Shown in pieces: positions 1-10,294 of a stretch of DNA of 50,798 nt. How positions within the stretch are numbered: the stretch's first letter is position 1; each line of letters begins with the position of its first letter. This DNA is from an uncultured Clostridium sp. (GTDB taxonomy: Bacteria; Bacillota; Clostridia; Lachnospirales; Lachnospiraceae): contig USJW01000022.1 of assembly GCA_900555045.1 (NCBI GenBank), positions 1 through 50,798 on the forward strand, given 5' to 3'. The notes under the pieces were generated by a model. That model was not told the DNA's origin. It did not search any database and saw only the letters and a list, made by a program, of their open reading frames with translations. Both the position numbers and the translations under genes were made by a program.

Positions 1-121
1 CTTCGCATTGCGTTCACAACTTACCGCTGAATACCCGAAATAGCGACAAGTCAGATTACGCGCCCAACAGTTTTCCAGTGAGATTTAACCATTTCTTCCG
101 ATCTTTCCCGTATTATTTTCT

Positions 122-967
122 CTATTCTTTAATAAACAGCTGCACTACACAAGCCTTCGGTCCTGTAGCACTCTCCTCAATATATGCTCCAATACCAGTG
201 CTAGTCCACTTGGTTTGAATCATATTTACATGATGCATGGGGGAATCAATCCACATATCAACAACAAATCTCGCAATCTGTTCAACATTATGTCCACCTG
301 TATAGGCTATATTCTCTGCCGCAGTAACATGCTCTACTGTGATAGCAGTAAAACAGCTACTTCCATCTGGTCTTATATGCTCTTCATTGATATTTGCATT
401 CATAGCCTCTTCAGCTCGTAACATAGCATTTTCCATAAGTTCATCATTGGTTTCTAAATTGCTTTTTCCCTTTTGCTCCCTTTCCTCGTTCACAAGTGCA
501 ACAATTTGGTACGCTAACTCATAGGGATCAATTTCCTCATTTTGTACCTCTGTGTCAAAGTTACAATCTGATATTTTTGATGGGTCTCGCAGATCAATAT
601 TTTGAACGGTATCAAAACTTGCAACTAAATCAAACGCCTTTTTAAAGTCTTTTCCATCCACCACTGGAACTGTCTGAACTACACCAAACTCTGTCATGCA
701 ACCATTATGATCAACACTCATTCCTTGGATTGTTGTATTAGAAATCATATAGCCATCACTGTCAAAATAGTAACACTCTGCCTCCCCATCATGATTTCCA
801 TCAACCCACGCCCACTGATTTACCGGATAACTCCCATCCTCATTCTGCCACCACCAGCCGCCATCGTCCTGCTGCCACTGCCCGGCGAATGTCGGGAATG
901 TCGCCAAAACTGTCATACCCACTGCCGTTGTCATTGTCGCCAGCACCTTCTTCATACCCCTTTTCAT
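122..967 (-). CDS. Secreted CAP/SCP-domain protein
   Basis: Encodes about 281 residues. An N-terminal signal peptide (basic start, then a hydrophobic stretch ending near TFAGQ) implies export. Residues ~28-75 are Trp/Gly-rich (GGWWWQNEDGSYPVNQWAWV), like a single choline/cell-wall-binding-type repeat. The C-terminal ~130 residues are a CAP (SCP/PR1) domain: a helix with NEEREQKG, then EEHIRPDGSSCF, AENIAYTGG and WIDSPMHHVNM. CAP proteins are extracellular; their bacterial biochemical role is mostly unknown. The second of two adjacent ATGs is chosen because it lies 5 nt after AAGGAGG; the first is only 2 nt away. The gene is clearly more AT-rich than its neighbours, which may mean recent acquisition. 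Nothing recognisable lies in bases 1-121 downstream. Family call is firm, function open. Confidence 0.85.
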   Translation of the reverse strand: MKRGMKKVLATMTTAVGMTVLATFPTFAGQWQQDDGGWWWQNEDGSYPVNQWAWVDGNHDGEAECYYFDSDGYMISNTTIQGMSVDHNGCMTEFGVVQTVPVVDGKDFKKAFDLVASFDTVQNIDLRDPSKISDCNFDTEVQNEEIDPYELAYQIVALVNEEREQKGKSNLETNDELMENAMLRAEEAMNANINEEHIRPDGSSCFTAITVEHVTAAENIAYTGGHNVEQIARFVVDMWIDSPMHHVNMIQTKWTSTGIGAYIEESATGPKACVVQLFIKE

Positions 968-1089
968 CATATCCTCCTTATAATTGACATTCCCTCGCCA
1001 TTCAGCCGCTACCTATTTTTCATAAAAACCATCGACTAGCATTCGACCAGCCAGCGCCAAATTGATTTCCAAACACCAATACCTCACCC

Positions 1090-1134
1090 AAAAGGCTTCC
1101 CCCTCCCATCACTTTTCATTTGGAAGGGAGCCTT
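1090..1134 (-). terminator. Imperfect hairpin in the leader of the CAP gene / downstream of the giant gene
   Basis: On the minus strand AAGGCTCCC and GGGGGAAGCCTT form an imperfect stem with a ~14-nt loop, ending in CCTTTT. It lies about 190 bp after the giant gene's stop but also downstream of a good promoter for the CAP gene. It could be a weak terminator, an attenuator in the CAP leader, or both. The U-tract is short. Confidence 0.4.
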
Positions 1135-1212
1135 CTTATCACTCTAAGCGCTTCTTCCACATCCAGTCAATCTCATCCTAACTCTCTCAAATTATTACAA
1201 CCTTCTCTCGAA

Positions 1213-1241
1213 ATTATAACATAATTTTTATTATGTAACAA
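1213..1241 (-). promoter_or_regulatory. Sigma-A-like promoter for the CAP gene with a dyad in the spacer
   Basis: Minus strand -35 TTGTTA, 17-bp spacer, -10 TATAAT. The spacer is almost exactly filled by an inverted repeat, ACATAAT-N4-ATTATGT (1219-1236). This predicts a leader of ~240 nt before the CAP start codon. The rest of the 971-1324 gap holds only the hairpin at 1090-1134. Confidence 0.6.
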
Positions 1242-1324
1242 TCCATATCCCACACATTATTGGCATTTCCCATATCTATTTGTCAATGTTCACCCCGTCT
1301 TCTCCCTGAAGTCTCTTCACTCCG

Positions 1325-4300
1325 TCACCTTCTCCTGCTTCTTACAAAATCTCCCCCTTCCGTATTCCTCGTTGTCCCATCCTCATTCATCCTATAGTGC
1401 TGACCTTCCCAAATCACGGAATCATATGCCAACTTCCCATCCGGGTTCATAAAATACCAGCTTCCATCCACCTCATTCCACTGATTCTTCAAAATCCAAC
1501 CGTTGCCACCCGCATAGTATCGTTCTCCATCTACATCAATCCACTGATTTTTCAGCACGCGTCTCCGCTCATCCAGGTAAAAGGTGTATCCCCCCAGATC
1601 AACCCGCGGCCCTTTCACGGCCAAGTCACACAGCAGTTTCTTCCTCTCAAGCCGGAAACCATCCTTCTGCAAGGTATTTGGAACCACCTGCCCCTCCTGG
1701 TCGAAGTAATGCCAACCGTTATCCACCCATCCCCAGCTTCCGGCCGCCATCGCGCCGTTGTTGCTCAGATAGTAGATTCCGCTGCCATCGCCAAACCAAC
1801 AGTTGCTGAACATCACACCGTCCGCCCCCAAGCGGTACCACTGCTCACGGTACAGTACCCAGCCGTCCCGGACCATCTGTCCATCCGGCTTGTAATAGTA
1901 CCATTTTCCATCCCGAAGGCGCCAAAATGTCATCCCCCCGTCTGGTCCGTTTCCACTGCCTCTCTCATCCTTCCCAGGTCCATTTCCCGTTCCGGATCCA
2001 TTCTCGCCACCACTCGGCCTCTCACCCTGGCTTCCATCAGAACTGTCACCCTCATCACAATTTCCTCCACCATTCTCACCGCCGCTTGAGCTTGAATTTC
2101 CGTCCTCATCTCCCCCCGGTTCATCCGGCACCGGTTTCTCTGGCTCTCCCGACTCTCCCGTCCCCGGCTCCCCCGGTTCTTCCGGCTCCCCAGGCTCTTC
2201 CGGCTCCCCCGGCTCCCCCGTCCCCGGCTCTTCCGGCTCCCCCGGCTTCCCCGGTTCCTCCAACTCCCCCTCTTCCTTTTTCAAAACCGTCACCATCACC
2301 GAATCCCAGCATTCCTCCTTCTCATCCGCCACCGCCGTCAATGTCACATCGCCCGGCTTCACGGCCCAAAAATAGCCGCCCTCAACATTCCCAACATCCG
2401 AATCGGACACCGAGACATAATACCCTGTATTGTTTGCATTCTCCGGAAGCACTGTAACCAGCACCGGCGTCTTCTCCCCCTCAGTAACCTGAGCGGCACA
2501 GTGAATTTCAATTCCAGTCACCGGCACGATCTGGCCGCTCACTGTAATTGTGCAGTTCTGCGAAATATACTCCTCCTCATCCATTCCAACCACCGCACAT
2601 TTTACCGTCACAAGCCCATCCCGCTCTCCCAGGGCGCTCAGCCATCCGTCCTGACTGACCACCGCCACATCGATCCCGGACACAACCGACCAGATCACCC
2701 GATCATTTTCCTTAAGATCCGGCACAATCCGGTATTCCAATTCCTTGGTGCCGCCGCGGGTGACAATCCGGTAATCGCCGTCCTTCGGCCTCACCGTCAG
2801 GAAATCATAGCGATTTGTCTTTCTCACAGAGACACATGCAGTTCCTTTCGCCGTCGCCCCCTCTACCTCACGGCTCACCTCAATGGCATAATCGCCTTCC
2901 TCCAGCCCATGGACAATTCCGCCGCCGTCAACCAGAAGGCCGCCGCTGTTCTGCAGCACCTGCATCTCATATCCCTTTTCCTCCACCAGCGACCTTGTAG
3001 CCCGATCTCCGTCCACATACAGGTATGCAGGATCACCGTCATCCCATATCTCCGTCTTAATCTGCCCCGCATCATCGCGAATCTCCACCTCAATCCCCGG
3101 CAGCACATTCCCGATCAAAAGCTCGTGTTTTGCCCAAATCTCAGTCCCACTGATTCTAGCCTTCACCGTCACATGTCCGGGCAGATTGCCGCATGTCACA
3201 ATCCCCTCCTGCGACACGGCGGCGTACTCCCTGCCCGCCTCAATCTCCCAGTCAATCCCATCACAGGCGGCATCCTCCGGAAAAACCGCAGCTTCCAGCC
3301 GCACACTGTCGCCCGGCTCTGCCCCCGAAGGCCCCTCAAGGCACAGGTACTCCGGCAGCACCGACACATGCACGGCCGCCGTATCTTTAATTTCAGGGTT
3401 CGATGCCAGACTGCACCGCACCGTATAGTCACCCGCCCGGATTCCCTCAAATTTTCCGGTGCCTCCAATGCGCGCCCCGCTTCGGTTTGCCCCAGTGACC
3501 TCCCAGATTACCTCCTGCAACTCCGCATCCTCCGGCAGCACCTTGGCGGTAAGCATGGCGGACTCCCGGTTCGTCAGACATATCTCTTTCGGCGTAACCT
3601 GCACCGCTTCGGCCTTCACCGGGGCCTCATACACGTGCAGCGCATACTCTGCCGTCAAGCTCCGATCCGGCAGGTCCCGCAGCAGGACCGTATAGTCCCC
3701 CGCGGCCTCAGCCGTCACCACACCTTCCTCGTTCACCCGAATTCCCGTCTTGTTTTCCTTCACGGACCACTCATACCCCGACACATTGTCTGCCTCTGAC
3801 GGACGATAGCCAGGCAATAGATACAGGGATTCCCCCGTGCAGCAGGTATCACGCCCGTTTCGCTCGGCAATGTGCAGTGCCTGCGCGGGGTTGCGGACAA
3901 TGACCTGAAACTGACAGACTGCCTCATGTTCCCTCTCCTGTGTAAAACGCACCACTGCCTGTATCAGCCATGTCCCCGCCGTCCGCGCATTGATCCGCTC
4001 TGCCCCCAGCCGCACCGGCGCACTTCCAGCCGGGGCATTTAACACCTCGTAATCCTTTATCCGCCCCACTGCCAGCTTGTCGCCGACACCACAGCGGATC
4101 TTCAGATCCCCTTCCTCACCTACATTCATGATCCGGTCACCGATCTCGGCGAACGCCTCCCCGTACACACTGATTGCGCACGCGGTCTCTTTTACGCGCT
4201 CCCCCCGGTAAGTCCGATCCCCGGTGCACTCAAAAATGCGATCCCCATCGATGGCCATTTTCAAAATCGCCTGTTTTGCCTGCCCTCCACGGTATAAAAG

Positions 4301-7300
4301 TCCCAGCTTGCCATCGGTCAGGGATGTAACTGTGAAATCCCCGTACTCCCCCGGACCGGTGATGTCCCGGTCGTCCAGTGTCAGCCGGATCATCCCGCTC
4401 TCTATGTCCTGCATTTCGATCGCCACGCTGTCCGCCCACGCCCCCGGCCGATGCAGCAGTGAGACAGGTGTCACACGCCCCGCCTCCATACTCAGCTTGT
4501 ACGGCAGCAAAAGCTCCGGCAGCTGATTCATCACATGATATCTGCCATAAATGTACGCCACCGTGTCACCGCCGCGCTTCACCTCCACCCGGATTGTCTC
4601 CTTGTCCAGATGGACCGCCGAATCGCTGGTATACCCTCGCGCCGTGATCCAAGAATCCCGATAGTCCGCCCGAACCGCCCCGTCTTCCGCTGGCAGCAGC
4701 TCATAGTCCAATTCATACCCCGGAATTTCCTCTATCTTTACCGCCGCTGAATACACATTTTGATGCTCCGACAAATCCACGCTGTCCGGCCCGTAGGACA
4801 CCCCGTATGCATAAATATTCCTGCTTCCCCGGAATTGGTCAATATCACACTGACTGTATGGGGTTCCCGCCCGGACTTCATCATCCCCCAAATACATATC
4901 CAAAAACGCTCCGGCCCGCACCGCATTCACCACCCGCTCTGCTCCCGCGCCGGTCACCACATTTGTAACGCAGACCCTGTAGCTGCCCTCCGCGATGAGG
5001 GTGATGCACGGTTTTCCCTGTACACTTACCCGCCGAAGCACACGGTCCGTCACATTTTCCTGATCCCGGTATATGGCAATGTCATACCTCTGCCTGCAGG
5101 CGGTCAGCGACTGAAAGGATTCCCCATTAATATCCAAAAATGTCTCACCCTGCTCACAGTTGACCGCCGTATACTGTCCCTCGCCATTTTGGCCACCGCT
5201 GTGAAACTCCGGTATTCCTCCTGTATACACGCTCAAATCATAGGTGTACCGCTCGTTTCCCTCCCGGTCCAGGCACTGAAGCTCCACTGCCGCAAGATCC
5301 TCCCGCTGTGAACGGATATGATAGGGCCTTGCCGCAAGCGATGTGCCGTTACTCACAAACGGAATGTCCCAGGACCGGCCATTCTCCTTATTTAACTGTG
5401 CCCGCGTGTCCGCCCTCAGCCGCAGCACTGCCTCTGCCTCCCCGAGCGTGTCCATCCCCTGCACTTCAAAGCCATATGCCTGCCCGTCCATCTGGACTGG
5501 AAATGTATATCCCCAGCTTATCCCTGTCTTTTCCCCCGACAGCAGGAAACGCCCCTCCAACGTGTCAAATATCCGCATGGAAAATACATTCTCATCATCC
5601 AGATCCGAGAGATACACCGTATACGGCGCCTCATCGTGCAAGCTGCGCAGCTCATAGCGCCCATCCGCCTCCACCATGCCACTGACTGTAACGGTTTTGC
5701 GCGCATCCTCGATTCCCATCTCCCCGCTGCACGTGCTCAGCTCCAGACGCATCCCATAACCCACATCCCCCCTTCCAGAGTCCGTGATATCCGCGTACGC
5801 CTCCCCTGCAACCGGGATCCGGCAGTAGATCCGCTCCGTGCTGGCATCCTCCGGATACTTTTCGGCCACCAGACGGAGCCCGAACTCCCATGTGCTGTCA
5901 TCGCGCACCATGTGGTATCGGATGTCCGTGGCCACCGTCCGTATCTCCACCTGATACTGCGCCGTCACCTCCGGGTAGGCGCTGCTGGCTGCCATGACCG
6001 TCACATGCCCATTGCGCTTTGGCTGCAGCACCCCGTCACCGTCGATCGAAGCATTTTCCTCCGGTGTTACACTCCACTTGACAGAGTGGTCCGGGGCGTC
6101 GGTCAGAATCTCATACCCAAACGGGACATGCATTCCGCCGGGCAGATTTTTGTAGATCACCGGCTTCCCCTCCCGCTCCCACAGACTGCCCTCCGGAAAA
6201 ATCTTGAGTATTGCCGTGTCATTGGGAACCACTGTAACCCTGACCTCATCGCTGGCTGCCCGGCCTCCCTCCGGGTCCGCGTCCTCCTGCGCCCGGATTA
6301 TGGCCGTCCCGGGGCTTTTTCCCTCTATCGTGCCGTCCACCCGGACTTCCGCCACCTCCGGGTCTGAGGAGGTGACCGAGTAGGTGCCCGATGTATATTC
6401 CGGCTCCGTCACCACCTGATAGGCGCATGACTCCTCCACGCAGATCACATCGCGGTCCACCGCCAGATGGATCTCCGATATATCCCGGTTCTCCGGCTCC
6501 GTCACCTGCACCGTCAGCTGCCCCGAGGCCCTCCCATGGCTGGCTGTCACCGTCACGACCGCACTCCCCTCACGCTTCGCGGTGAGTTCCCCGCTCTGGT
6601 CCACCTCCAGAATATCCGGGGCGGACGAGGCAAATGTCAGCTGCTCATCCGACTCTGTATCTGTGGTGACCGACAGCTTGTCCGTATTCCCGGCCGGCAG
6701 TGCCGCCGGTCCCTCCAGGCGGATCTCATGAATAAACGGTTTCCAGACAATCCTGCATATGCCGCTCACCGCAGCATTCGATTTAGACCGCAGCGCCAGC
6801 TGCGTGCTTCCATAATCCCGGTCGTCCCTTGTCCTCACCCGAATCTCTGTCCGGCCCGCCTCCTGATCCGACACGTGAACGTCCACGTCCACCCCCTCCC
6901 GGAAAATCTCCGGCGAGGCTGCGCGCTCCGGATACCAACTCCCATAAATAATCGCAGTCTCATCGCTGTACTGTTCGAGGGTTTCCGGAGTAACCGAGAT
7001 GGCATATGGATCTGCCAAAACCGTCACCTCCAGACTCCCGGATACCGCCGGGTCACGGGTGGACACCGCCTTTAGAACTGCCGTGCCGCTCCTCCTCCCT
7101 GTAACCATCCCCGTTTCCGCCTCCACTGAGAGAATCGATGGATCCGACGATGACAAGCGGTACCCATCCAGCTCTGCCGGCGTTATGCTCACAACCGCAT
7201 GGTCCGTCTCCCCAATCTCCAGAATTCCATCCCGGTGCTCCTCCAGCTCCAGGGAAATTCCCTGCACCCGGCTGCCGAAGGAAAACGTATGGTCCGCCGT

Positions 7301-9856
7301 CACCCCGCTCCCGTCGCAGGCGCTGACCCGCACCGTCACATCCCCGTAGCCGGTATTGGCAATACACCAAGTGCCGTCCGCATCCTTCCAGACCTCGGCG
7401 ATATCTCCCGGATCCGCCGTTTTTTCCACATGGCATGACCGGTCCCCGGCATTCGCCTCATACACATTTGAGGCAATGGGAATTCGCCCGTTAAGCCCTG
7501 TGTAATCCCTTGGATTGGCGATCTCAATGCGTTTCACATAGTCCGGCAGACGCAGAGCAGCCATGTCCGACACCGCGCCCCAGTCCGCGTACGCCTCAAT
7601 CCGGTCCTCACAGTGCGCCAGGATATGCCCCATATTTTCCACAGGCTCCCAATCCCCGCCGTTTACCCTAAAGTACAGCTCCACGCGGTCCATGCTCCTG
7701 AGAAACGGCCGGTACAGCACGGTCACATCATAGATCCCGCCACCCCGATAGGTTTGGGAAAATACCGGCGTGTCCGGCTGGCTGACGCTCACCTGCCTGG
7801 TGCGCACATTGGTCTCCACCGTCTGGGGGCCGTCATACGTTTGAACCGTGCGGACTGTCCTGGCCTCAACCACTGCATCCCCGTACAAATACAGCGGGCT
7901 GCCGTCCCAACTTTGAAAATCATTCTCCCCACCGATCCGGTACTCAACCCGCTCCTCCGGTCTGCCCTCCGCGTTCTCCCATTGACCAAAAGCGTCGCTC
8001 CGAAACGTAACCGCGACAGCTCGTTTCTCATTTTGTACGGTCAGCGCTGTGTCAATATAGGGGCCTGTGCTCAAAAGCTCAATGTCTGTAAGCCACACCG
8101 GCGTCCTGGAAATGATGTAATCCCCATTCAAATCCCTGGAATCCTCGCCCGGCTTTTGCCCATACGATGTCAGGTATATGCCCTCCCACTGCGCCTCATC
8201 CCACAGATACAGGCGCTCGCTGTCCCTCTTAAGCGCGTCCGCCTGGCCCAATGTGTGATACGCTTCCATGAACATGTTCCGAGCATTCTTTAACCCCTTG
8301 GGCGCGGTCACATACACATGTCCGCCCTCTCCAAACCGCAGCCCGCTGCAGTAGGCAAAAGCCCGCTCGGCCGATTCAATGCGGTCCGGCAGCAGCGGAA
8401 CCTCCTCCAATCTCCTGCACCCCTCAAAACAGGAATCTATCGTCTGCACCGCCTCAGGCAGACGTGGAGCGCGGCTGATGTTGGAATCGAAAAACGTATA
8501 CCTCATCTGCACCACACCGTCCGGAAGTGCCTCAGCGCTCAGATCCGCGTCTTTCGAAAAAGCGCTCCGAAATGTATGGTTCAGCCGCTCAACATGGTCC
8601 GGGAGAATTCCAATTGTCTCCAAATTTCTGCAATTTACAAAGGTATTGTTCATCTCACGGATCCCGCTTCCCTCCATAAAGAGCGGCGGTTCCACAATAC
8701 TGGTCCCCAAAAATGCCTCATCGATCGACTCCACGCTTGCGGGGATCGGGGCCGTTTCTGTCAATTGCGTGCACTCCTTGAACATCTTATCCATATTGCG
8801 CAGTCCCTCCGGCAGCTGCGGCATCGCCTCAATCTCCGTCTCGGCGTAGCAGCTTACCGCGCTCACCACGGTCTCCGGAATCTCGCCCGGTTCCCGCATC
8901 GGAAGGCTCCAGACGGAAAAACAGTCATCCATGGAAACCACCGGCTTCCCGTCGATGAGCGCAGGAATTTTGGTTGCAAGGCAGCTGTCGTCGTCCAGGA
9001 TAAAATAGTGGTAATTCTCGCCGTCCAGCGAGTACTGCGCCGCCTTCACCTGGAGCTGCCAGCCGCCCAGCTCGTCGTCCCACCTGTAATTCCACCAGGT
9101 CTGATCCACCTGCTCGCCGTCCGAATCCAGCACCTGGTAGGCGTAGCTCTTGTCCCTGTAGTCCCGCTCATAATTCAGATACCAGACTGTGTCCCCAAAC
9201 AGCTTTAACTTGCCGCGCCCCGCCTTCGCGTGTTCCTCAAAGAACCTCCCAATCTCATCGGCTGCCAGGGCTTCGCCCTCCAGCTCGCCGGGCGTCTGCG
9301 GCTCCCCGGGCGTCAGCAGCTCCCCTGGCCTCTCCAACTCCTCAGGCGTCTCCAACTCCCCGGGCGTCTCCAACTCCCCGGGCGTCTCCACCTCCCCGGG
9401 CGTCTCCACCTCCCCAGGCGTCTCCACCTCACTAGGCGTCCCCACATGCACGCCCTCCTCTGACTCCGGCCCAGTTATATCCCCCGGTTCCTCTCTCTCG
9501 TCATCTTCCCCCTGCTCACCGCGCTCGTCATCCGTCCCTTCATCTCCCCTCTGCTCCTCTTTCCCCTCATCCGACGGCTCGTACTCGCTCTCCGCCTCCG
9601 ATCCAGTGGCTATCCCCGCGCGTTCCGGCCAAATTCCACCGCCGTGCATCGCCTCTCCTCCACCGCCATTCTCCCTCACGTCTCCACCGCCGCGCCCCAC
9701 CAGCGCCTTCTCTCTTCCCAGCGCCTTCTCTCTTCCCCCCGCATTCTCCTCCGTCCGGCGCTCCTGCGCCGCCAATGCCGGAATCCCCGGCCACTCCAGG
9801 CTCGTAAGCCCAATCGCCGCCGCCAAACAAAGTGCCCATAATTTTCGTCCCCTCAT
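1325..9856 (-). CDS. Giant cell-surface protein: LRR-like N part, multiple Big_2 Ig-like domains, cell-wall-binding C-terminus
   Basis: 2,843 residues. A signal peptide (about residues 1-30, ending ALAAQ) is followed by a highly charged linker and, around residues 135-195, a Pro/Glu repeat (ETPGE, ETPGEL). Residues ~330-520 resemble BspA/DUF285-type leucine-rich repeats (MDKMFKECTQL, NNTFVNCRNLETIG, IDSCFEGCRRLEEVP). From ~860 on come bacterial Ig-like (Big_2) modules, clearest at ~862-945, ~1042-1119, ~1125-1208 and ~2442-2525 (for example SSDPEVAEV then GTAIIRA). A Gly/Pro/Glu linker (~2526-2632) leads to cell-wall/choline-binding-type repeats (~2642-2829; GKWYYYKPDGQMV, GWHYFDQEGQVVP). The start has GGAGG just upstream. 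A surface adhesin or host/matrix-binding role is inference. It stands alone, with no sortase motif visible. Confidence 0.9.
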   Translation of the reverse strand: MRGRKLWALCLAAAIGLTSLEWPGIPALAAQERRTEENAGGREKALGREKALVGRGGGDVRENGGGGEAMHGGGIWPERAGIATGSEAESEYEPSDEGKEEQRGDEGTDDERGEQGEDDEREEPGDITGPESEEGVHVGTPSEVETPGEVETPGEVETPGELETPGELETPEELERPGELLTPGEPQTPGELEGEALAADEIGRFFEEHAKAGRGKLKLFGDTVWYLNYERDYRDKSYAYQVLDSDGEQVDQTWWNYRWDDELGGWQLQVKAAQYSLDGENYHYFILDDDSCLATKIPALIDGKPVVSMDDCFSVWSLPMREPGEIPETVVSAVSCYAETEIEAMPQLPEGLRNMDKMFKECTQLTETAPIPASVESIDEAFLGTSIVEPPLFMEGSGIREMNNTFVNCRNLETIGILPDHVERLNHTFRSAFSKDADLSAEALPDGVVQMRYTFFDSNISRAPRLPEAVQTIDSCFEGCRRLEEVPLLPDRIESAERAFAYCSGLRFGEGGHVYVTAPKGLKNARNMFMEAYHTLGQADALKRDSERLYLWDEAQWEGIYLTSYGQKPGEDSRDLNGDYIISRTPVWLTDIELLSTGPYIDTALTVQNEKRAVAVTFRSDAFGQWENAEGRPEERVEYRIGGENDFQSWDGSPLYLYGDAVVEARTVRTVQTYDGPQTVETNVRTRQVSVSQPDTPVFSQTYRGGGIYDVTVLYRPFLRSMDRVELYFRVNGGDWEPVENMGHILAHCEDRIEAYADWGAVSDMAALRLPDYVKRIEIANPRDYTGLNGRIPIASNVYEANAGDRSCHVEKTADPGDIAEVWKDADGTWCIANTGYGDVTVRVSACDGSGVTADHTFSFGSRVQGISLELEEHRDGILEIGETDHAVVSITPAELDGYRLSSSDPSILSVEAETGMVTGRRSGTAVLKAVSTRDPAVSGSLEVTVLADPYAISVTPETLEQYSDETAIIYGSWYPERAASPEIFREGVDVDVHVSDQEAGRTEIRVRTRDDRDYGSTQLALRSKSNAAVSGICRIVWKPFIHEIRLEGPAALPAGNTDKLSVTTDTESDEQLTFASSAPDILEVDQSGELTAKREGSAVVTVTASHGRASGQLTVQVTEPENRDISEIHLAVDRDVICVEESCAYQVVTEPEYTSGTYSVTSSDPEVAEVRVDGTIEGKSPGTAIIRAQEDADPEGGRAASDEVRVTVVPNDTAILKIFPEGSLWEREGKPVIYKNLPGGMHVPFGYEILTDAPDHSVKWSVTPEENASIDGDGVLQPKRNGHVTVMAASSAYPEVTAQYQVEIRTVATDIRYHMVRDDSTWEFGLRLVAEKYPEDASTERIYCRIPVAGEAYADITDSGRGDVGYGMRLELSTCSGEMGIEDARKTVTVSGMVEADGRYELRSLHDEAPYTVYLSDLDDENVFSMRIFDTLEGRFLLSGEKTGISWGYTFPVQMDGQAYGFEVQGMDTLGEAEAVLRLRADTRAQLNKENGRSWDIPFVSNGTSLAARPYHIRSQREDLAAVELQCLDREGNERYTYDLSVYTGGIPEFHSGGQNGEGQYTAVNCEQGETFLDINGESFQSLTACRQRYDIAIYRDQENVTDRVLRRVSVQGKPCITLIAEGSYRVCVTNVVTGAGAERVVNAVRAGAFLDMYLGDDEVRAGTPYSQCDIDQFRGSRNIYAYGVSYGPDSVDLSEHQNVYSAAVKIEEIPGYELDYELLPAEDGAVRADYRDSWITARGYTSDSAVHLDKETIRVEVKRGGDTVAYIYGRYHVMNQLPELLLPYKLSMEAGRVTPVSLLHRPGAWADSVAIEMQDIESGMIRLTLDDRDITGPGEYGDFTVTSLTDGKLGLLYRGGQAKQAILKMAIDGDRIFECTGDRTYRGERVKETACAISVYGEAFAEIGDRIMNVGEEGDLKIRCGVGDKLAVGRIKDYEVLNAPAGSAPVRLGAERINARTAGTWLIQAVVRFTQEREHEAVCQFQVIVRNPAQALHIAERNGRDTCCTGESLYLLPGYRPSEADNVSGYEWSVKENKTGIRVNEEGVVTAEAAGDYTVLLRDLPDRSLTAEYALHVYEAPVKAEAVQVTPKEICLTNRESAMLTAKVLPEDAELQEVIWEVTGANRSGARIGGTGKFEGIRAGDYTVRCSLASNPEIKDTAAVHVSVLPEYLCLEGPSGAEPGDSVRLEAAVFPEDAACDGIDWEIEAGREYAAVSQEGIVTCGNLPGHVTVKARISGTEIWAKHELLIGNVLPGIEVEIRDDAGQIKTEIWDDGDPAYLYVDGDRATRSLVEEKGYEMQVLQNSGGLLVDGGGIVHGLEEGDYAIEVSREVEGATAKGTACVSVRKTNRYDFLTVRPKDGDYRIVTRGGTKELEYRIVPDLKENDRVIWSVVSGIDVAVVSQDGWLSALGERDGLVTVKCAVVGMDEEEYISQNCTITVSGQIVPVTGIEIHCAAQVTEGEKTPVLVTVLPENANNTGYYVSVSDSDVGNVEGGYFWAVKPGDVTLTAVADEKEECWDSVMVTVLKKEEGELEEPGKPGEPEEPGTGEPGEPEEPGEPEEPGEPGTGESGEPEKPVPDEPGGDEDGNSSSSGGENGGGNCDEGDSSDGSQGERPSGGENGSGTGNGPGKDERGSGNGPDGGMTFWRLRDGKWYYYKPDGQMVRDGWVLYREQWYRLGADGVMFSNCWFGDGSGIYYLSNNGAMAAGSWGWVDNGWHYFDQEGQVVPNTLQKDGFRLERKKLLCDLAVKGPRVDLGGYTFYLDERRRVLKNQWIDVDGERYYAGGNGWILKNQWNEVDGSWYFMNPDGKLAYDSVIWEGQHYRMNEDGTTRNTEGGDFVRSRRR

Positions 9857-10294
9857 AAACCCTCCAATCTCTCTGACCTAAAAATAGACATGGCAAACAC
9901 GCCTTTCTACCACAGATTACCGAAAAGCCGCCATCCTGTTACCTTACTCCCAAACGCAAACTCAAACCGTGCGCACGCAAAAAATCCCGCACTCACATGC
10001 AGTTCACCCGCGTCCCATTGTCAATGTACCTTCATTTTTTACATTTTTCTCCATATCGGGGAATCCATGATTCAGAATTGACTCATGGAACTGCGCAAAC
10101 GCGCAGACAGAACACAGAATCGTGCTTCTGTAGAAACCATTATATCGAACCCTCGACGAATAATCAAGAGCTAAATTCAAATTTTTTCAAACACCCCCCA
10201 GGCGCTGACAGGCAAAACCGCAAAATGGATCTGATCCATGCCGGCATGCAGCGCAGCGGTCAAATCCATTTCCCCCATTTTTATGCTATAAATG
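9857..10294. other. 438-bp intergenic region with palindromes, no gene seen
   Basis: No convincing coding frame. It holds a CTGCGC-AAAC-GCGCAG hairpin (10091-10106), an inverted repeat CCATGA...TCATGG (10065-10088), and two overlapping palindromes, ATGGATC-T-GATCCAT (10225-10239) and CATGCCGGCATG (10237-10248). A minus-strand TTGACA lies near 10016-10021, but its matching -10 is poor, so the giant gene's promoter is not assigned. Confidence 0.4.

Noticed and set aside
94..104. TCTTCCGATCT, matching the end of an Illumina adapter, near the left contig end
   Set aside because: Only 11 bases match and the next base upstream differs from the adapter; the flanking sequence is not adapter-like. 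Probably chance, although worth a glance given the real adapter at the other end.
2121..2312. Small Gly-rich ORFs and long opposite-strand ORFs over the giant gene and glgB
   Set aside because: Their low-complexity composition is dictated by the repeats of the real gene on the minus strand; no ribosome binding sites or families.
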